Source: a filamentous cyanobacterium ESFC-1 (GTDB lineage Bacteria; Cyanobacteriota; Cyanobacteriia; Cyanobacteriales; Spirulinaceae). From it: a stretch of DNA of 64,000 bases. The notes beneath the pieces are model-generated. The model saw nothing but the letters and a program-made list of their open reading frames with translations. It had not been told where the DNA came from and ran no database searches. This document shows positions 34,385-42,708 of the stretch, piece by piece; the first letter of the stretch is position 1, and the number at the start of each line of letters is the position of its first letter. A program made the translations under genes and the position numbers. Where the stretch lies: NCBI GenBank assembly GCA_000380225.1, contig KB904823.1, forward strand, positions 1 to 64,000, in the 5' to 3' direction.

Positions 34385-35335
34385 CTATTTAGTTGAGTCA
34401 TATTCCTCATAACTTGTTGGAGAATCCTGCTTTTGCTGACAGCCCATTTTCTCTAGGAAGGCAGAAAGCAAATTGGGATCGACACTAGCAACACCTGACT
34501 GCTCCTCTACGGCTTCTGGGATCAAACCAAAAACCACTTTGTACAAAAAGATCATTAGATAGCCTTTGTGCTGCGGCAATTCCGAAAAGCGCTGATTGGG
34601 GTCGGCGTACCGTAACAGGGATTCCTCACACTGCTTATAGAAATTTAGAATTTGGTAAATGTCCATTTGAGAAAACTCTGTGAGCTTGTGGCTGTCTCCT
34701 TTACGGCGCTTTTCGACTTTAAACAAGTCCAAGATGGCTAACTCGCTGAGGCATTGATTAACGCGATCGCGGCTAACATAAACGCGACTGGATTGTTGCC
34801 GATAATCGGGATGATGTTGCGTCCGACGTTTAGCTCGTTGGAGCGATCGCGTTTTCTGGGTTTTAGTTTTCGATTTTCGACGCTGCTTCTTACGAGTCGG
34901 AGTAGAAGACAGCAACGCTGCTTTCAAACAGTCTTCGGTAACATCACCCCCCGCAGGCAACTCACCCAGTTGGACATCATCAGTCAATGATTCAATTTCG
35001 AGATCGCGAGTTGCTTTTGACCAATAGGATTTGAGATAAGCGCAGATATTACCTTTGGAAACGCTAACACTAACATTTCTATCAGGAGTTTGGGCAACCC
35101 ATTGCTGTAATTCAGGAATCGCGATCGCTTGCAGCAACCAATGAGGGTTGTTTTTTTGCTCTGGGCTATGAAGTAATTGCTCGGATTTTAAAAGGCCGTA
35201 CATCAGACGATTAAGAATGCCCATGTAAGTCAATATGTTTTTTGGCTTTTGATTTTCAAGGAAAGCTTTAAAGCTTCTACTTAACTCAAAGATGGAAGAA
35301 GCCTCTAAAGCTTCTGCGTGAGATGTGTTCATCAT
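34385..35335 (-). CDS. Protein of unknown function, possible plasmid replication or control protein
   Basis: About 316 residues from ATG 35335 (the frame also opens upstream at a TTG). I do not recognise a family. The middle is strongly basic (KKQRRKSKTKTQKTRSLQRA and RAKRRTQHHPDYRQ), followed by RVYVSRDRVNQCLSELAILD-LFKVEKRRKGDSHKLTEFS, which has the rhythm of a winged helix (recognition helix and beta wing). Together with the inverted repeat immediately upstream this is compatible with a DNA-binding initiator or regulator, but that is inference. It ends in the terminator at 34261-34288. Confidence 0.6.
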   Translation of the reverse strand: MMNTSHAEALEASSIFELSRSFKAFLENQKPKNILTYMGILNRLMYGLLKSEQLLHSPEQKNNPHWLLQAIAIPELQQWVAQTPDRNVSVSVSKGNICAYLKSYWSKATRDLEIESLTDDVQLGELPAGGDVTEDCLKAALLSSTPTRKKQRRKSKTKTQKTRSLQRAKRRTQHHPDYRQQSSRVYVSRDRVNQCLSELAILDLFKVEKRRKGDSHKLTEFSQMDIYQILNFYKQCEESLLRYADPNQRFSELPQHKGYLMIFLYKVVFGLIPEAVEEQSGVASVDPNLLSAFLEKMGCQQKQDSPTSYEEYDSTK

Positions 35336-35404
35336 GATTAAGGGGTAATGATTAAACATCAAATAATCTTTGCTTGCTCCGAACTTAGGACAAAATAAAA
35401 GCAA

Positions 35405-35648
35405 CAATCTCAACAATAAGCATTTTACTTTTAACTTTAATTAATAAAATTATGACAAAAATCTAGCAATCGCGTCCAAGGAAAATACGATTTTCTCTCA
35501 ACTTTTCTCAATTCATCATTTTGGCCGGCTACAGTAGCTTTCTAATTGAGTTTTAGCTAATTGTTCATTTTTGTTACTTGGTCGTTCGCAATCAAAATGA
35601 CACATTGAGTCAGCGTATTTTATCTCGAAATGCTTATTGTTAAGATTG
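35405..35648. repeat. Long inverted repeat, 21-bp arms, flanking AT-rich DNA (candidate origin or operator)
   Basis: CAATCTCAACAATAAGCATTT at 35405 and AAATGCTTATTGTTAAGATTG at 35628 are inverted copies with one mismatch, about 200 bp apart. Between them lie AATTGAGTTTTAGCTA and several CTCAA/TTGAG words. The region separates the divergent unknown gene (34385) and the small DNA-binding gene (35821). Confidence 0.65.
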
Positions 35649-35684
35649 CCATTTTTGCCGATTGAGTTTTTTTGGAGTTTATCG

Positions 35685-35714
35685 TTGTTGATTAGCTCAA
35701 AGAGTTGCTAGAAT
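35685..35714 (+). promoter_or_regulatory. Candidate promoter of a short leader or small RNA
   Basis: TTGTTG at 35685-35690, 18-bp spacer, TAGAAT at 35709-35714. Initiation near 35721 would give about 75 nt of RNA before the strong terminator at 35761-35799. Confidence 0.35.
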
Positions 35715-35760
35715 AGAGCGAGCAATTAAATATTCAGATTTTCATCGATCTCATCCTCAA

Positions 35761-35799
35761 GGTAGGGCGATCCGTAACGGATAGCCCTGCCTTTTTTTT
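35761..35799 (+). terminator. Strong terminator or attenuator just before the 35821 gene
   Basis: GGTAGGGCGATCCG-TAA-CGGATAGCCCTGCC forms a long stem (two mismatches) followed by eight T residues. It stands only about 20 bases before the ATG of the next gene, so it either ends a short RNA or attenuates that gene. Confidence 0.75.
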
Positions 35800-35820
35800 G
35801 TTGAATTCAATCAATTTTTC

Positions 35821-36075
35821 ATGAGCCAGAAACCATCTAAACGCCAAGCCAATCAACGCAAACAAGCCCAAAAAGGACTTAAATCCCTGCGCGGTCAACC
35901 TGAAATGTATGACGAAGTTAAGCAGCGCTATACTTTTGCGCTCACGCCAACGGCTAGGGCAGAAATTCAAAAAATGAGTCAACAGTTCAACTTGTCTAGT
36001 AGCGAACTAATTGAGCGAATTGGGCGAGGTTTGGTTCTTCTTGTCCATCCCCCATCCAGCTCTGAAGATGTGTAG
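35821..36075 (+). CDS. Small basic protein, probable ribbon-helix-helix-like DNA-binding protein
   Basis: 84 residues: very basic N-terminal tail (KPSKRQANQRKQAQKG), then YTFALTPTARAEIQKMSQQF and SSSELIERIGRGLVLL, which has the strand-helix-helix pattern of CopG/Arc-type repressors. No enzyme motif. The position after a terminator and beside an inverted repeat suggests a copy-number or partition regulator; this is inference. No ribosome binding site is evident before the ATG. Confidence 0.6.
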   Translation: MSQKPSKRQANQRKQAQKGLKSLRGQPEMYDEVKQRYTFALTPTARAEIQKMSQQFNLSSSELIERIGRGLVLLVHPPSSSEDV

Positions 36076-36486
36076 TTCAGTGCTATTGGGCTTTGAGCTT
36101 TTATGTAAATCCTCTGTAGTTTTCGGATCAAATCAAAAGAGGCAATCAAGCAACTAGGGTTTGAGTTTATTGATCGGTAATTTGGCGGACTTAGCTTTTA
36201 TTGAAGACCGGTTTTTATTAACTTTTTTGGAGGTTATTTATTGAAGTATTTTTCCTAACACTAGACAACAGTAGGGTCAGACTAAGGTTAGCTCTTATTG
36301 AATCAAAACCTTGTTTACTGTTGTAACCATGCCATTCAAAATAGAGCGTTTATTTCGTTCAATAAATAATGGAAGTTTCTATTTTTTCTACTTCTTTTTC
36401 TTTGCCATTATTCTAGAGTTTTTAGCTTTTATGCAAGAGCTAGATTCAACGAACTTTTTCTATTTTCAATCGGAGGATTATTTATT
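36076..36486. other. Intergenic region with TTTATTGA repeats and an inverted repeat
   Basis: TTTATTGA occurs at 36166, 36197 and 36237, with a TTATTGA near 36295. ACAACAGTA (36265-36273) and TACTGTTGT (36316-36324) are perfect inverted copies. GGAGGA at about 36471 is the ribosome binding site of the recombinase gene. Probable operator/promoter region of that gene. Confidence 0.5.
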
Positions 36487-38571
36487 ATGTCTACCAATTT
36501 TTCTGTGATTCAACTTTTCGCCAAGTATGAGGTGAAAATTCGCAATACCGAACCCAATGCCAAAGCCGAACGAATTATTAACGAACTTCAAACGGTGCTA
36601 TTTCGTTACTGGGGAGCAGGTATTGACCCAAAGTTAGTTTTTCCAGGCCGTAAGTTAACAAAGCAGCAAAAAGCAATGGCGCTGGAGCGATTAGAATCTG
36701 TTCCCGGTCGTCGTCTGCTGACTCACGGAGAGGAGTTACTCGAATTAGGCTTTGAGCGCTTACAAGCGACTCAAGCTAGTCGTTACACCTATAGCAGCCG
36801 TTTCAAGCAGTTTCAGCAGTTTGCTGCGGATTTCTTACCCAGTCCTAAGTCTTTAGAAATCCGCGAACAAATCAAAAGTCAATCTGCGCCCCCGATGGTT
36901 AATCCCCACGGGCCAGCGGGGAAAAAGCACTTAACCCAGCGACGAGAAAAGCGCCTTCAATACCGGCTCAAAGTTGAAAATATGCCTGGGGATTTGCGCT
37001 CGGAACTAGCCGAGTTAGAGCGCTTTCTAATTGAGCCAGAATACCCGGGTCGTGTTTTTCTGTCGTTAAGTCAAGCTACGGCTGAAAAATATCTTGATGT
37101 GATTCATTTGTTGTTGGGCTGGCTAACTCAATATTGCGACCCAAGCATCCCGGTAGAAGCTGTGCGGTTGTCTGATTTGGTGCCAATGGTGGACTTTGAT
37201 GAGTTGGAAGATTTATCGCCGCGACAGCAACAAAAATGCTGGCGGGAGGCGAAACATCGGCTTGATGGCTTGATTGGGGGTTATTTTACGTTTCTGTGCG
37301 AAAAGATGAATTCTCGCAGTCCCCGCAGTCGGGTCATTAAATTGTCGGCTTGGGAAATGCTCGCTAAATATCTTTATCAATCTGAGATAAGCGAAGCGGG
37401 GGACTATCAGCAAATTCCTCTATTTGAAGTTTTCCAACGCCGCAATCAGCAAGTTAATGAAGAAGCTACCCGCTGGACAAGGGAACGTAAGTATGTGAGC
37501 GACATCGATTTGAAGTGGCCTGAAGTTCCTCCTGGGTCTACGGCTTTAGAGGTTTTGAGGACGGATGTTTTAGAACCTTTGCGCTTGGAGTGCAATCCGC
37601 GATACAACAATCAGAAGATTCGTCCGGGGCATTTACTGGCAAGAAGCTATATGTATTTCCTGAAATGGGCGTTTATGTTGCTTTTACCGGCACGACGGCA
37701 GCAGGAGTATCGCAGTGTTCGTATTGCTTTGTCTTGTCCGGTGAAGCGTCCTGATACGGTTCCGGCAGGGGGGTTGTATCATCCGGCGGTGGCGTTGTCT
37801 GACCGAGAGCGCAATTATCAGGGTGACATGGATGACAATTACTTATACAAGACGTATCAGCATGATGGACGAGATTATCCCCAAGGGGTGTGGGTCTTGG
37901 AAATTAACCAATTTAAAACTCGCAAGTCTCACGGGGTTTATCAAACGGTTGTGCCGAATGTTGAATTCAGCGACGGGCGGTGTTTTTATGATTACATCGA
38001 GGAGTATTTGTATGGGCGTTGGTTGGCGTTTCCGACGCGCAGACACGAGCCTTATTCGGGGTGGGACAAAAGCTTGTATAACCGTTGTGGGCGTTGGGTA
38101 ACGGCGGGACGTGCGGCGATGAATCCGATTGACCCGGTGATTACCGAAGATGGGATAACGAGGGGGATTTGGGGGTATTTGTTTTTCGTGCCGAAAACTG
38201 GGAAACCGGCTAATGGCAGGAATTTTGGTCAGTCGTTTGAGACGACGGCGAATCGTTTGATTAATCGGCGTATTAATCCGCATTTATTGCGCTCGGTGTG
38301 GGCGACTTGGGCGTATCAGAAGCAGTTAAGCGATGCTGAGATTCACTCTTTGGCTTATGCGATGGGGCATACGGTGACAACGTTACGGGAGTTGTATGAA
38401 AAGGCGACAACGACGGATAAGTTGGAGCCGATTCAGGCGGCGATTCAACGGGATGAGGCAACTCCGCCGAGGACGGATGCGGATAGGGTTTCGCAGTTTG
38501 TCGAGCAGTTTCGTTCTTTACCGATGCACCTTCAGCAGCAGATTCGCGCTGAGATAGGTGACTATCAGTAA
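36487..38571 (+). CDS. Large tyrosine recombinase/integrase-like protein (694 aa)
   Basis: The C-terminal half carries the tyrosine-recombinase set: LLPARRQQEYRSVRI (Arg I), INQFKTRKSHGVY (Lys in the beta hairpin), NPHLLRSVWATWAY (His-x-x-Arg), AMGHTVTTLRELYEKA (His and nucleophile Tyr). The N-terminal 350 residues are unlike XerC/D and include a helical DNA-binding-like part with LSQATAEKYLDVIHLLLGWL and conserved basic blocks. It is far larger than ordinary integrases (300-400 residues), like the oversized recombinases of plasmids and integrative elements. Strong ribosome binding site GGAGGA ten bases before ATG 36487. Its final codons are supplied by a CAGTAATCAGT repeat. Role: integration or dimer resolution of the element. 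Confidence 0.85.
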   Translation: MSTNFSVIQLFAKYEVKIRNTEPNAKAERIINELQTVLFRYWGAGIDPKLVFPGRKLTKQQKAMALERLESVPGRRLLTHGEELLELGFERLQATQASRYTYSSRFKQFQQFAADFLPSPKSLEIREQIKSQSAPPMVNPHGPAGKKHLTQRREKRLQYRLKVENMPGDLRSELAELERFLIEPEYPGRVFLSLSQATAEKYLDVIHLLLGWLTQYCDPSIPVEAVRLSDLVPMVDFDELEDLSPRQQQKCWREAKHRLDGLIGGYFTFLCEKMNSRSPRSRVIKLSAWEMLAKYLYQSEISEAGDYQQIPLFEVFQRRNQQVNEEATRWTRERKYVSDIDLKWPEVPPGSTALEVLRTDVLEPLRLECNPRYNNQKIRPGHLLARSYMYFLKWAFMLLLPARRQQEYRSVRIALSCPVKRPDTVPAGGLYHPAVALSDRERNYQGDMDDNYLYKTYQHDGRDYPQGVWVLEINQFKTRKSHGVYQTVVPNVEFSDGRCFYDYIEEYLYGRWLAFPTRRHEPYSGWDKSLYNRCGRWVTAGRAAMNPIDPVITEDGITRGIWGYLFFVPKTGKPANGRNFGQSFETTANRLINRRINPHLLRSVWATWAYQKQLSDAEIHSLAYAMGHTVTTLRELYEKATTTDKLEPIQAAIQRDEATPPRTDADRVSQFVEQFRSLPMHLQQQIRAEIGDYQ

Positions 38572-38590
38572 TCAGTTAACAGTAATCAGT
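38566..38590. repeat. CAGTAATCAGTTAA short tandem repeat
   Basis: Two copies of CAGTAATCAGT separated by TAA at 38566-38590, with an inverted copy (AACTGATTACTG) at 39032-39043. The two bracket the four-helix-bundle gene. Confidence 0.7.
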
Positions 38591-38647
38591 TGTTTTTGCT
38601 CATCAGTTCGTAATTTTCTTTGAGGCGATAATGAAGGGTGGATTTGG

Positions 38648-39037
38648 GTGAAGAAGAACAGGAATATGGATGAAGGGGCATTATCCAGGAGAAGTGCGGC
38701 TTATGATAAGGCTTATAAGTTTGCAATTCGTATTGTCAGGGCTTACAAGTATTTAATTCACGACAAAAAAGAGTTTGTTTTGTCCAAGCAGTTGTTGAGA
38801 AGTGGGACAGCCATTGGTGCGAATCTCGCTGAAGCCAGTGGTGCAGTGTCTACGGCAGATTTTTCGGCTAAAGTCTTGATTGCGTATAAAGAATGCTTGG
38901 AAACGAAATATTGGCCTTCTTTGCTCAAAGATACCGATTATATTAGCCAAAGAGCCTTTGAAGATATTTATCGAGATGCCGACGAAATCGGTAGAATCTT
39001 GTTTGCTATCCTCAAAAAAGTCAGAATTGATAACTGA
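38648..39037 (+). CDS. S23-type four-helix bundle protein
   Basis: 129 residues of the S23/23S rRNA intervening-sequence protein family: AYKFAIRIVRAYKYL, LRSGTAIGANLAEASGAVS and YKECLETKYWPSLLKDTDYI. Structurally these are pentameric helical bundles; the DGR accessory protein Avd belongs to the same superfamily. It starts at GTG 38648 or ATG 38666 and is convergent with, and ends one base from, the vWA-FGE gene whose 3' end carries a DGR-like variable region. The GTxIGANxxEA motif fits the ordinary S23 group better than Avd, so a DGR role is only a possibility. Bracketed by inverted copies of CAGTAATCAGT, as if moved as a cassette. Confidence 0.88.
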   Translation: MKKNRNMDEGALSRRSAAYDKAYKFAIRIVRAYKYLIHDKKEFVLSKQLLRSGTAIGANLAEASGAVSTADFSAKVLIAYKECLETKYWPSLLKDTDYISQRAFEDIYRDADEIGRILFAILKKVRIDN

Positions 39038-42000
39038 TTACTGATTTCTCGTCCTCGGAGAAACACACACAACCCGAACACCGTCGTTGAAGTAGGTATC
39101 GTCGGGATTGAGGCTGCTGCGATCCGCACTGCGACAGTTCCACGGATAGTAGTCCCAAGAACCGCCGCGTAATATACGTTTTGACTTATTATTCAACATA
39201 ACTGATAGATAGTCAGCATAATTTTGATAACGATTATTATTACGAGATTCATCCCATACTTGGCCATCGATGGGCGCTTTTTCATAATTACTATGCGAAG
39301 GGTCGGCGCACCATTCCCAGACATTGCCGTGCATATCGTATAAGCCAAAGCTGTTGGGCGGAAAACTGCCTACTGGGATTGTTTCTTCTCGATACTCTCC
39401 TTTTGGTTCATCAGCATAAGTTCTGCTACCGTTATAGTTGGCGATTTCTGCTGTGATGGTTTCGCCAAAGTGAAACGGTGTTTTCGTGTTGGCTCGACAA
39501 GCATATTCCCATTGGGCTTCACTGGGTAAAACATACTGTCTACCTGTGGCTACCGATAACCGAGCGCAAAATTCTACCGCATCGTACCAATTTACATTTT
39601 CTACGGATCGATTATCCCCTTTGAATTCTGACGGGTCGGGGTCTAAGTCTCGTTGCAGTTTCGGTAATGCTGCCACGGCTCGCCATTGGGCTTGAGTAAT
39701 AGGGTATTTGCCCATGAAGAAGGATTGCAGGGTGACTCGGTGTTGCGGACGTTCGCTGTTAATACTTTCCTTTTCCTCTTCTGGTGCGCCCATATAGAAG
39801 CTTCCCCCTGGTATGTAGACCATATCCAAGCTGACCCCATTTCCCAAATCTTCCTGGTAGTAGCGGGCGGTTTGGGTTTGGCGTTCGATGATTTCGCCCT
39901 GTCGGTTGACGGTTACAGTTTCAAACTGAAATAGTTTCAGCAGCAAATTGTATGCCACCCGAAAACCCAAGTTGAAGCTTCTAATGACAGGATTGATAAG
40001 GTCGCGGTTTGCACTACGGCAGAGGTCAGGAACGTAACCCCAAGAACCACCGCGTAATACACGCATTGAAGTATTACTCAATAGATCAGTCAGACATTCA
40101 GCATAGCTTTCATAACAATTATCATTACGAGATTCATCCCATACCCTGCCATCTGTTGGGGCTTCTTCGTAATTATCATGCCAGGGGTCGGCACACCCTT
40201 CCCAGATATTGCCGTGCATATCGTATAGGCCAAAGCCATTAGGTGGGAAACTACCAACTGAGGTAGTTTTTCCTTGACGTTTTCCCGTTGGCTCGTTGGC
40301 GTAAGCGTAAGTGCCTCGATAGTTCGCTAAATCTGCTGTGATGGTTTCGCCAAAGTGAAACGGTGTTTTTGTGTTGGCGCGACAAGCATATTCCCATTGC
40401 GCTTCGCTGGGTAAAACATACTGTCTGCCTGTGGCGATTGATAACCGAGCGCAGAATTCTACCGCATCGTACCAATTTACTGTTTCTACGGGTCGATTAT
40501 CCCCTTTGAAATCTGACGGGTCGGGGTCTAAGTCTCGTTGCAGTTTCGGTAATCCTGCCACCACTCGCCATTGCGCCTGAGTGATGGCGTATTTGCCCAT
40601 AAAGAAGGGTTGCAGGGTGACTTGGTGTTGCGGGCGTTCGTCGTCATCGCTTCCCATCTCCCCTGCGGGTGCGCCCATCATAAAGCTTCCCCCCGGTATG
40701 TACACCATATCCAAGCTGACCCCATTCCCTAAGTCTTCTCGGAAGTAGCGGGCGGTTTGGCTTTGGCGATTGATGATTTCGCCCCTGCGGTTGACGGTTA
40801 CGGTTTCAAAGCTGAAAGGCTGTAAAGGTAATCTTGATAAATGATTACCCGGTTTTTCTAGGGAAACTCCTTCAATCTGAATGCAGTTTTCTTGGCCAAA
40901 TTCTTGGCTAATTTCCCGACGAGCTTGAGTCACTCCGCCACTATCTCCCCGTGCATAACTGCCATAACCACGGGCTATGACCAACAAAGGTTGGTAATCG
41001 GCTAAAGATTCGGCTAATGTCTCTGTGAGGGAAGCCAAACGCACGATTTCGGCTTTGTTATTTTCTTCATAAGCTTGTTTGAGTTGGGCGGCCAGTTTTT
41101 GGGTCGCTTGTCCGGGTTCAACATAAGCTAAAGCTGCCCATTGCTGAGTTTGAGCAATTTCTTTTTCTTGAGGATGGCTACTGTTCAGTTGCTGTTCTAC
41201 ATAAGACAAGACAAACTGGGATAATTCTTGCAAACGATTTCTGCCGTAGTCTAGCTCTAGAGTTTTGAGGAGTTCGTTGCGAATATCCCGCGTCATTTCG
41301 TAGAGTTCTTGGTCTACTTTTTGGCACAATCTCGACAGCAAAACATCAGCGACAGCATACCAAGGCACTGTGCCGTTTTCACTATCCTGTTTACGTCGTA
41401 GAAATTTATGCCACAGTCGATATAAAACATCTGGAGTCAGAGCCAAGGGGAAAGCAGCGTGTTGTGCCATTTGGTATTGAGGTTCGCCCCAAATGTCCCG
41501 AAATATCTGGATGGTTGCTTGCGCTTGGCTTAAATCTTCAGAGAGTTCAGTGTCATCGTTGACTTCAGACGCGACCGGAATTTCTGTGGTTTTGAGAGGG
41601 GTTTGTCCTAATAACCAAGATGGCATTTGCTCGAAGTCTCTTGGCTCTAATGCAAACATGGCAAAATCCGAATCGATGTCATGAATGGCGGCGATTTCGG
41701 CGGCGGTGGTTTGCGACCAAACTTCTTTGGGGTAGGGGTTGAGCCAAGCAACGCGCTCAACTTTAGCGGTCAGTTGCGCTAGAAATTCATCGGTTTGGTC
41801 GATGCGTTCAGAAATGTAGTTGCGTCGGGCTGCACCTGCATCACTGAAGATGATGACTAGCACGGATTCTCTCATCCAAGGTGCTAATAAATCATCGAGG
41901 GTTTCGCTTTGCCAACATTGCGGATCGTGGTATAAGCGTTGTTGGGGAGTATTACGAAAATAATAGGTTGTTACGCCAGTCCAAGTTTCCCGTATTTGCT

Positions 42001-42697
42001 GCCAGAGGGGATTGAAGGGAATCATCGAATCCGAACGGTCTACCAGTAAGATTATCTGGTGTTGTCGGGTTTTTTCTTCGAGGTAAACCGGTGCGACAAA
42101 AAAGCCTCGACGGGCAATATCGTTAACGGTGGCTTCGTTGTCCAGTTGGCGAGTTTGGGCTGAGGCTTGAGAGGGATGCAGTTGTCGCCAGGCTTCTTGC
42201 ATTTGCGAGCGACTGATGGGAAAGTAATCTTTCGTGGGGGATTTGATGGGTTTAGCCGGGGTTGGCAAGCGCATGGCTTTTCCCACATCAAAAGATTCCA
42301 TAAATTCAACAAATTCTGGAATATTGGCTTCAAGAGGTGTTACTTGAGCCGCAGTCTGACTGGAATCTGCTGGAAATTGCCCCGACGAAGGACGAGTTGA
42401 GGTTGATGACGTTTCTTGGGATGGAGAAGTCTGGCTTTCGGGTAAGTTTTGAGTAACTGTGTTTATGGTTTGGGAAATGAACTTTTCAAACTCCCGGTCA
42501 AAGATTTTTTGTTCTTTACGATTTTGAGTCCACAGGGCTTTGTACAATCGCGCAATTTGGCGATAGTCTGTAATGTCTAAGCCTTGGCTTAATCTTTGAT
42601 TTAAGGCTTCTGAGGCTAAGTTATACCGCTCAATGGTCAGAGGTAGTCCCGCATCTCGGAGTTGCCAGAATAGTTCAATTAAAGGCAGTTTGCTCAT
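39038..42697 (-). CDS. vWA-like (SAV_2336-type) protein with two C-terminal FGE/SUMF1 domains, DGR-type variable ends
   Basis: 1219 residues. N-terminal helical SAV_2336-like domain (ELFWQLRDAGLPLTIERYNL), Ser/Thr/Gln linker to about 190, then a vWA-like domain with metal site LLVDRSDSM (DxSxS) and VLVIIFSDAGAARR. A helical region (about 400-610) leads to two tandem formylglycine-generating-enzyme/C-type-lectin-fold domains, about 660-940 and 945-1215, each with DMVYIPGGSFMMGAP-like start, PVETVNWYDAVEFCARLS and LPSEAQWEYACRA. Each ends RxLRGGSW...CRSAxR...GxRV, where the codons between fixed ones are nearly all NNY. These enzymes lack evident catalytic Cys and most likely serve as ligand-binding sensors. 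SD AGGAGGGG precedes ATG 42697, 11 bp after moxR. Third gene of the conflict operon. Confidence 0.88.
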   Translation of the reverse strand: MSKLPLIELFWQLRDAGLPLTIERYNLASEALNQRLSQGLDITDYRQIARLYKALWTQNRKEQKIFDREFEKFISQTINTVTQNLPESQTSPSQETSSTSTRPSSGQFPADSSQTAAQVTPLEANIPEFVEFMESFDVGKAMRLPTPAKPIKSPTKDYFPISRSQMQEAWRQLHPSQASAQTRQLDNEATVNDIARRGFFVAPVYLEEKTRQHQIILLVDRSDSMIPFNPLWQQIRETWTGVTTYYFRNTPQQRLYHDPQCWQSETLDDLLAPWMRESVLVIIFSDAGAARRNYISERIDQTDEFLAQLTAKVERVAWLNPYPKEVWSQTTAAEIAAIHDIDSDFAMFALEPRDFEQMPSWLLGQTPLKTTEIPVASEVNDDTELSEDLSQAQATIQIFRDIWGEPQYQMAQHAAFPLALTPDVLYRLWHKFLRRKQDSENGTVPWYAVADVLLSRLCQKVDQELYEMTRDIRNELLKTLELDYGRNRLQELSQFVLSYVEQQLNSSHPQEKEIAQTQQWAALAYVEPGQATQKLAAQLKQAYEENNKAEIVRLASLTETLAESLADYQPLLVIARGYGSYARGDSGGVTQARREISQEFGQENCIQIEGVSLEKPGNHLSRLPLQPFSFETVTVNRRGEIINRQSQTARYFREDLGNGVSLDMVYIPGGSFMMGAPAGEMGSDDDERPQHQVTLQPFFMGKYAITQAQWRVVAGLPKLQRDLDPDPSDFKGDNRPVETVNWYDAVEFCARLSIATGRQYVLPSEAQWEYACRANTKTPFHFGETITADLANYRGTYAYANEPTGKRQGKTTSVGSFPPNGFGLYDMHGNIWEGCADPWHDNYEEAPTDGRVWDESRNDNCYESYAECLTDLLSNTSMRVLRGGSWGYVPDLCRSANRDLINPVIRSFNLGFRVAYNLLLKLFQFETVTVNRQGEIIERQTQTARYYQEDLGNGVSLDMVYIPGGSFYMGAPEEEKESINSERPQHRVTLQSFFMGKYPITQAQWRAVAALPKLQRDLDPDPSEFKGDNRSVENVNWYDAVEFCARLSVATGRQYVLPSEAQWEYACRANTKTPFHFGETITAEIANYNGSRTYADEPKGEYREETIPVGSFPPNSFGLYDMHGNVWEWCADPSHSNYEKAPIDGQVWDESRNNNRYQNYADYLSVMLNNKSKRILRGGSWDYYPWNCRSADRSSLNPDDTYFNDGVRVVCVSPRTRNQ
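39071..39178 (-). other. DGR-like variable region, distal FGE domain
   Basis: Codons after GGT TCT TGG read GAC TAC TAT CCG TGG AAC, later GAT, AGC AGC CTC and GAC GAT ACC TAC: variable positions almost always end in C or T, as expected if the template has AAC/AAT there and adenines were mutagenised. Confidence 0.65.
39957..40063 (-). other. DGR-like variable region, proximal FGE domain
   Basis: Aligned with the distal copy, codons differ as GGT/GAC, GTT/TAT, CTC/AAC, AAC/GAT, GAC/AGC, CTT/AGC, ATC/CTC, GTC/GAC, ATT/GAT, while CGG GT, CGT/CGC AGT GC and AAT CC are kept. Same NNY pattern. Confidence 0.6.
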
Positions 42698-42708
42698 ATT
42701 ATCCCCTC

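Noticed and set aside
36311-36508. 65-codon frame before the large recombinase
   Set aside because: Phe-rich by AT content, overlaps the recombinase start and its ribosome binding site.
38648-39037. S23-family protein as a definite DGR Avd
   Set aside because: The GTxIGANxxEA motif belongs to ordinary S23 proteins; no reverse transcriptase or template nearby. Kept only as a possibility.
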